DNA from: Gnetum montanum
Lineage: Eukaryota; Streptophyta; Gnetopsida; Gnetales; Gnetaceae
Length of the DNA: 64,000 nucleotides
Direction of reading: 5' to 3'
Assembly (NCBI GenBank): GCA_015680685.1
Contig: MNCI01004586.1
Coordinates: 62,001-126,000, forward strand
Shown here: in pieces, positions 57,350 to 64,000 of the stretch
Position numbering within the stretch: the stretch's first letter is position 1
Layout of the letters: each line of letters opens with the position of its first letter
Position numbers and translations under genes: made by a program
Notes under the pieces: generated by a model
What the model saw: the letters and a program-made list of their open reading frames with translations, nothing else
The model's database searches: none
Told to the model about the DNA's origin: nothing

Positions 57350-59458
57350 TTGAGTGAAAACTCATCCTCAAGTTACCAAGATAGGATTGAGCTTTCTTTA
57401 CAAAAAATTGGGAATGATGGGATTATTGATTGACACTAACTACTGACTGACTCTGAGTGTCGCATTACAAAATTTTATTCGAGTGGATGCATACAAAATG
57501 ACATAGTGACAAAAAGATTGGACAAACATCAAAGATTACAAAATTTGCAGAGGTCTTCAAGAATCTGCTGAAGATTATTCTTCTTGTTGTCGCTAGTGGT
57601 GGCAGACTTTCAACCTTGATTTTTATGTCAATGCTTCTCTGGTTATGCAAAACATTCTTAAAGGATGGACTAAAATTTCTTCTCATTGTCTCATGGATCT
57701 AGCAAACATGTGAAGTGTGAGTTGTTATTTTGTATGTGCTATGATTTGTCCATGGGCATATCCTCTGTTGTCTCCCTCTTGGCTACGTTTTCATTCCTGG
57801 CAAAAGACCTTCTTCCTTAGGCCTTTTTTTTAGCATCACCTATTGTCACCAAAGGATCAACATTACTTTTGGTAAATTTTCCTTAATAATTAACCCTTTT
57901 CGGATCCCTTAGTTTTCATTTAAGCACCAGGTGATTACAACATACTATGCCCTAGGCTATGAGGTAACTAAAATCATCAAGTTGTTTACATTATTTTGAT
58001 CAATTACTATTAGTTACCATGATGTCCGAATATAGGATGTTAAAAAAATTTCAAAGCAAACATCTTTAGTCCCCATGACTAATAAGCATAACTCCGAAAG
58101 CACATAAGTTTTCAAACAATTGAAACCAAAGGTCTAATTTAGAAGATGGCTAAGAAATGTTAATGGATATGGAAATAGAAAAGAAGGAAAAATTAATGAA
58201 ACAGATGAGAAGTAGTCCAAAATCATGCATAAATTCAGAGAAACTGTCAAAGCCATGATCAACAAAAGTTATGCAAGTGGGTCCTCCCCAAAGTAGGTTC
58301 TTGCCATAATGCCCTTGCATAACCACTTATATAGATGTTTGTGGGCACCCAAGAAGTTAAATGTAGATCATGCCTTTGTTCCAAATAACATACAACTGTT
58401 GTGGCTAGGGTGTTGCACTATACTGCACAAAACCAAAAGGCTCATAATCACATGTAGCAGTGAATAATGGAATGAGAAGGGATTGTAAAGATTAGGATGT
58501 AAGGTACTTGACCATGTCCACAATAGGTTCTTGTGAAAAATGTGACTAAAATGATCAACATACCTCTCTGTCCAAGTTTAGACCAATTCCATACTATGAA
58601 CAGTGACCTCGCATTAATGTGTTCCTTCCTGTTGATCACTATGAGTCCATAACCACCACAAAGAACAATCATCACTTCAAAAAGAGAAAAAAAGAGAAGA
58701 AAGAAGGAAGGGCCTTACTTAGAGGGTCACCTTTAGGCATGGGTAACATATCTTTCCAGCCCCATAGCTAGTGCTTGTAGCCCATTATTGTGTTTAAGGG
58801 ATGTGCTTTGAATTCTAATTATTATTATTATTTTTTATTTTTTTGTCCCTTTTTTGTGTTTTGTGTTTTTTTATTTTTGTTTCTTTCTTTTTTTTTTTTT
58901 GGATGGGAAGCACACCATGCAAAGACAAAGTTTCCTTTTTATTGGTTGATGGAGGAGTCATGATACATTCCAAGAGGAGTCATAAACGACATGAAAGAAG
59001 TCAAGAAGAGAACCCAACAAGTTCCCTTGAGGTCACACTGTTTGCCATTCCCACTTGGTTGTTCTCTCTTTTTTTAAGGTACAATGATCATTGATGAATT
59101 TTAGTTTCATAAAAGAAGAACCAAATTGTTTCCATGAAAAAGGCCTTTTATTCAGAGAACTACTGAAGGGATGGATGAGGTGGTTTCACTGTTTTACACA
59201 ATTACTTAACCCAATCATCTTGATAGCATAGCACAAAAACCCAACACATAGCGTTGACTTCTGCATCATTTCTTGACAATATTATTAACTTAAACATAAA
59301 ATACATTTATAAAACATAAAGAGAATGACTCAAGAAAAGAGAAAAATATAAAGAAAAGAAAAATATTAAGAAATGGAAAACATATGAAGAATCAGAAAAT
59401 TTTGGAAGAAATAGGAAAATGATAAAATAAAAAAACTGAAAAATACTTATTAGTTCTG
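57350..59458 (-). other. Non-coding interval of element H
   Basis: 2.1 kb without a convincing ORF3. The family block is at 58320-58275 (GGGCATTATGGC ... TTTGGGGAGGACCCACTTGC). A T-rich tract lies at 58820-58903. Short frames, such as 57686-57465, show no domain. Confidence 0.5.
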
Positions 59459-60371
59459 TAAGATATATGTATCTAAGTTCTTTGTTTGGTCCATTTTCTT
59501 AAGTCTAGAACTAATAAGTAGATCAGTTGTCTCCATGCATCTTTAAAACAATCTTATAGTCTCATTTTCAAGCTATTGGGTGTCTTCTAGTTTAGTGGCT
59601 ACTACGTAGATTGGTTTTTGCTCACATACTTGCTCTTGAAATTTGTAGTGGGTTGTGTTAATATTTTGAATTTCTAGCCCACAACTGCACCCTTTACTAT
59701 TAATAGTGATGTATGGATTCTTCTATCTCTCCATAGCGACAGGTTCATTGTTTATGTCTTGTGTTGGAGTGGTGATGGTTGGCTTTTGTGTATGATTAGG
59801 AGACATCATTTTGGCGAGGAAGGTTGTTGCATTAGATTGGTTGTGTGCTAGTTTTGATGTGCTAGTAGGTCTACAAGTGTTGTGCTTATGTGTGGGAACC
59901 TTATTAAAGAAAGGATGTTTCTAAGATTGTGGTGGGGACCTACTGGCATTATCATTTTTATGTGTGTTCGCAACACAAGTGGCATTCTCTTGTTGATGTT
60001 GTGGTGGTAAACCTTCTTGTGTTTTTGGAGGTGACATATGGTGGAGTTGATTATGAGAATATGATGAAGGATGTGAGGTGTGAGGTGGTCACCTCATAGA
60101 AGATGTTGCGGGATGATGATATTTGGGAGAGTAGTAGTAGTGATTTGATGTAGAGGAAGTAGAACTAGTTGGGAAAACAACTTGTTGAACATAATATCCA
60201 TATGGGTTTGGCTGGTAGTAAGGGTAGGGTTGGTTTGATGACGGCCTTCCCCATGACTGTGGGTTTTGCCACTACAGTTGATAGTAGTTTTGAGGCTAAT
60301 AAGAAGTCCCATTAGGATAGTATGGTTGGTTGTAGGATTGTCTATAATTACCTTGTGAGTAAGGTAAGTTC

Positions 60372-60470
60372 CTAGGAATTTTCTTTTGTATGAACTTAGG
60401 ATTCAATGCAAAAGCCCAATACTNCATTTTCTTTTGTATGAACTTAGGATTCAATGCAAAAGCCCAATAC
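60372..60470. other. Probable assembly artefact: duplicated 45-mer around a single N
   Basis: TTTTCTTTTGTATGAACTTA... through CCCAATACT appears twice, separated by one N at 60424. The likely cause is two contig ends joined without merging their overlap. Confidence 0.8.
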
Positions 60471-60631
60471 TCATGTAGATGTAACATGACTAGGCAATAG
60501 CCCTTTAGATGGTCATATAGGCAAATGTCAGATCTATCATCCTCTTTGGTAGTTGAGTCTATAGCCTTGTTTTCTTCAACCATTTTCCCTATTTGCCGAT
60601 AAGTGTTCCTAGCTATTTCTTGGTTTTACTT

Positions 60632-60734
60632 CCTCCTTTTGTTGTGATCACTTGATTTGTTTTGCGCTACTCTCTCCTCTANTTGCTTCCTCCTTTTGTT
60701 GTGATCACTTGATTCGTTTTGCGCTACTCTCTCN
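60632..60734. other. Probable assembly artefact: duplicated segment around single Ns
   Basis: CTTCCTCCTTTTGTTGTGAT ... GCGCTACTCTCTC occurs on both sides of the N at 60682, and a further N at 60734 ends the second copy. One T/C difference separates the copies. Confidence 0.8.
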
Positions 60735-62014
60735 GGATGATAGAATTTTATATTGGCAAGGTTCATTGTAAAATCACCTCATCGAGAGCTGCCTCTTTTT
60801 CCTCATCATAGATATGGACCCTTTTCTTTTGAAAATTAGGTCCTAGTTGTTTTCCTCTACATTTTCTCGTTTGCATAGCTCTCCTTTTTTTGCCACCTAC
60901 TTGATTAGCCTTTGTATTTGATGGGCTTTCCGTTCATATAACTAACCTTGGGCATAAAGCCCAAGGGTCTCCCTCATTTCATTACAAAGCCCATCTATGA
61001 TGTGGAAAAATTGCTCTTTTTGAGAGAAATCATGGTCAGGACATCTATGTAGTAGTGAATAGTATCTATCCAAGGCCACATCCAAGGGTTCATGATTTTC
61101 TTGCTTTCACTCTTGGATTTGTTTTCTTAAGTTGGACCCTCTCTCATAGGTTTGGTATTTTTCATTGAAAAGTTCCAACTTTGTTGATTAGTGGCCTAGG
61201 AAAGAGCTTAAGCTTTTGCCACCCACTTTCAATGTTGTATAAGGCATAGGCATCCTAGAAGGCTTGTAGATGATGTTGTGGATCAGAATCATAGCCTCCC
61301 ACGAACTTAGGGATATTATTTATATCAAGCTTAGGTAGGTGACTTTCCTTGCGATGCTTGTGAGGTGCCTTAACTACCTTCGTGATCTACATCAAGCTCT
61401 TAGTGGTCAACAAGGGTTCATCGTCATCAGACATGTGATGAAAATTTCTATTTCTATTCGTTTGATTGTGACGATCTTGTCTATGCTCATTGTGATGTCT
61501 TTGATTTTGCCCTTGGGTCTGATTTCTATCTTTATCTTGACCTTGTAGTGGAGCTCTATCTCTATACCTATGTTCATCTTCATAAGAACTAGATGTTGAA
61601 GAGAAAGAGGAAGATGAGGAACTGGGAGAATTGTTGTGGCTCCTATAGTTCTCCCCATGGTCCCTTGATTTATCTTTTCTAGGTTTAGAGAAGATTCTAG
61701 GCCTTGAGGCCCTCCTTGATCTAGGACTTACTCCATCTCCTCTAGGATTTTTTGCACCAGTTGAATGTAGTCTTCGAGTGTAGTAAGGGTCTAAATGAGC
61801 ATAGGAAACCCTGTTTGACGTTGTTCACTTCGATTTTCTTTAGTATAGATCCTATCATTTCTCCTATGAGTGCTTTCATCATGTGATGCAATCTTGGTCC
61901 TATGTGAAGAAGACATGTTTTTACCTAATAACATGTGTGACTTAAAATATTGATATTTTCTAAGAGACAAATCATTATTACCGTTATAGCGATCATGTAT
62001 AATATAAGTAATCT

Positions 62015-62988
62015 AGATGGGCAGCAAGGTATCCCTACACCCAACCATATGAATCACAAGCATTCATGCATGGTCTGGTCGAATTCCGTGGATGGGACTA
62101 GTTGTGGTATCTAGATCGTTATGTCTTAATCACAGTTCGCTATCTTCCCACTTGGACTAGTGGTAGCTTTGTCACGAATGGTTTAGTCCAAAGTGAGGCA
62201 TATGATAATTGATGTTGTTCGGCCTTATGCTACTCCTAATGACAATGAAGAAATCAATTATTTAAGTTAATTAATAATGGACAATAAAGTCTAAACTAGC
62301 CTACGTGCGATGACTGTCTATTTCCAGTTTGTCGTACACATCTTGAACCCACGTATCCACTACTGGGATTACCAAGCGAATATGTGTTTATGCTCGAAAC
62401 TGGCCATGCTCATTCCGCCAATTCATTAATATGCATGAAAATATAAATATTAACTAAGTACATGAATAGTAAATTGCATGGAAAGTAAATCTAATCTAAG
62501 TCAAAGTGCTACAATGAATAAGAATCAATCTCGATCTTATTGTTGTTCACGGAATGTATCCAAGTACATTACCACTAGAATAAAACACCATATAGCTGAC
62601 TCAGATCCACATTGCGGGTGTTCTTTAAGACTACAAAATAAAACTTTAAGAGTTTGGCTACTCTATTGACAAAAGTATGCCCAAACCATGTGCCCAAGCG
62701 CTATATTTATAGGTTGGCATACATCCCATGATATCGGATATTTGACATTACATCTTAGCCCTCGATATCGGAGCTCCAATATCAAACATCTGATATCAGA
62801 GCTAACAAAAATTAACTTTTTATTCAAACAGATGCGATAGCATGCATCAAGGCATCTACATTGACACATCTACCTTGACACGGTTGCATCAATGTAGCCA
62901 ACAAATGTGATGGCATGCATCAAGGCATCTGCATTGAGGCATCTACCTTGACACGGCTGCATCAACGCAGCCAACTAATGCTTCATCA
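62015..62988 (-). repeat. 5' LTR of element H
   Basis: 974 bp, minus strand from TGATGAAGCATTAG (62988) to the end at 62015, where the terminal base pair is mutated. Same minisatellite, GATATC, TATA (62716-62704) and TTGGTAATCC features as the 3' LTR. The leader sequence that should hold the primer site is missing: the leader TAATCTA runs straight into the LTR end. Confidence 0.86.
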
Positions 62989-62993
62989 CAAGG

Positions 62994-64000
62994 CTTCCGC
63001 TTGCAGCATTGATGCCTAAGTAAACAACATAGTATCTATATTCTAATTTGCCAGTTTCATATTAATTTGAAATTTTAATACATCTATATAGACCAAAAGG
63101 ATCAGTTTAGCTAATGAATTTGTACAAAACACATTAGTATCAATATTTCTAAAGTATATCAAATGTGTCCATTAATCATGTAGTTTGAACATCTTCAGAA
63201 TATTTCCTGAATTAATTCATACAAAGTTATACTTGGCATATTTCATTTGGATCTAGAAAACTTCACTAAACATTTGAACAAAATATATTGTTCATTTTTA
63301 AATACCTTTAACAAACATAATTTACATATTCAATTATTTTGCTAAACATTTCCCCATGTCCCAGTTTCAACTCCAAGGTGATGAGATCCCATTTTTATGT
63401 TACTAATCAATGTTTGCATCTACATGGAGATTGTTGCATGCAAATATTCTAGTTGTCCATCAAACTTACTTCCTGTAATATTCTCATAATAGAACTGAAT
63501 ATTCTTTTGATTTTCAGCTTTATTTAACAATTTATTGTATCACTTTTCTTTCACAAGGTTACAAGCCTTTTGAAAGTCCATTATTACATTTGAATGTTGG
63601 ACTCTACATGTTTGCAACCATAACTCTTTTTTTATTTTGTTATTGTTGTTTGTCTCTCCACTATCATACAATCTTTATGTTTAGTATTCCTAATTAACTC
63701 TATTGAAAGCTTTAGTGCTTTTATGCTAGCTTAGAAACTAGGTAATTGCCTTAACTTTTGTGCTAGTATCTCAGCCCAATTTTGCCCTTGTAAAACAACT
63801 ATTAAGTAGGCTTACTTTAGGATGGTGGATTCCTTGTCCATTTCTTGTTGATGCTTTTGTATTATAAATATTACATATGTCATTTGTGATGTGTACTCTT
63901 TGTATACTAGTTCATGTTTAGGTTTACCATGAATAGGCAAAAAAGCACTAGAGGCATGATGCAATAATTAGTTTTTTCTATAAGGATAAGTAACTAGCCT
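62994..64000. other. Interval without recognisable gene (intron-like)
   Basis: The first 20 bp are the remaining LINE piece. The rest is AT-rich, low in repeats and without a convincing exon or frame in either strand. It is consistent with continued intron of the host gene, but nothing proves that. Confidence 0.4.

Larger units (their letters stand above)
59459..61916 (-). pseudogene. gag of element H, decayed, protease deleted
   Basis: ATG at 61916 (MSSSHRTKIASHDESTHRR). Arg/Ser/His-rich N-terminal part, gag core around 61180-60950 (RYYSLLHRCPDHDFSQKEQ, HIIDGLCNEMRETLGLYAQG), Pro/Gln/Tyr-rich C-terminus (60350-60050). After a Ser/Thr/Asn region the sequence passes directly to ITINSKGCSCGLEIQ and YVVATKLEDTQ, which in element E lie behind the protease, so about 130 protease codons are missing. 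Three single-N assembly joints with duplicated flanks (60424, 60682, 60734) disturb the frame artificially. Confidence 0.72.
56350..62988 (-). mobile_element. LTR element H (gag only; no protease, ORF3 or pol)
   Basis: 6.6 kb, minus strand, inserted into the second LINE with a perfect CAAGG duplication. 5' LTR 62015-62988, gag 61916 to about 59459, non-coding interval with the family block, polypurine tract, 3' LTR 56350-57338. The primer-binding site is deleted, so this copy cannot initiate reverse transcription. No RT or integrase. Confidence 0.87.

Noticed and set aside
1-64000. tRNA, rRNA, organelle-derived DNA or pararetrovirus insertions
   Set aside because: None seen by eye on either strand; the only RT-bearing sequences are the Ty3 element and two LINEs.

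Overview
The window is nuclear DNA of a seed plant, most likely from a large, repeat-rich genome such as a gymnosperm's. The reasons are AT-rich sequence, old nested LTR retrotransposons, plant L1-type LINE fragments, tRNA-Asp-type primer sites and only a thin trace of a host gene. The species call is an inference; no single gene fixes it.

Layout. 1-2.6 kb: unassigned, possibly an old reverse-oriented LTR. 2.6-8.9 kb: LTR element A (minus strand), inserted in the gag of element B (8.9-10.5 kb). 10.5-12.3 kb: repeat R1, carrying the 3' end of a subtilisin-like protease gene. 13.2-20.0 kb: complete LTR element C (plus strand, target duplication AATAC). 20.0-26.0 kb: the only element with reverse transcriptase and integrase, a decayed Athila/Tat-type Ty3 element G (minus strand). 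26.0-27.9 kb: repeat R2, the second copy of R1. 27.9-48.5 kb: a LINE split by outer LTR element D (28762-46125, minus strand) and by a solo LTR F (46782-47646). D is itself split by element E (37955-44925, plus strand, target duplication AAGAT). 49-53.4 kb: the probable start of a host gene (CpG-richer 5' end and at least one convincing coiled-coil exon). 53.5-63.0 kb: probably an intron of that gene, holding a second LINE, a coiled-coil retroelement ORF and LTR element H (56350-62988, minus strand, target duplication CAAGG). 63.0-64.0 kb: unassigned.

The main biological content is one extended family of LTR elements (A, B, C, D, E, H and solo F). All have LTRs that start TGATGA or a variant and end in CATCA or a variant, and a primer site of the TTGGTGCCATTGCTGGGGA type. 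They carry a gag, with an aspartic protease only in D and E. Then comes a long conserved non-coding stretch, and in A, C and D a third ORF (ORF3). No copy has reverse transcriptase, RNase H or integrase. ORF3 starts directly after a conserved intron-like 3' splice site. It pairs a globular domain with a long charged coiled coil. These elements must have been mobilised by an enzyme source elsewhere. They share three non-coding signatures: GATATC arrays upstream of the TATA box, repeated TTGGTAAYCCAGTA motifs in the LTR, and a conserved block between gag and ORF3. All copies are inactivated by stop codons, truncations or primer-site loss.
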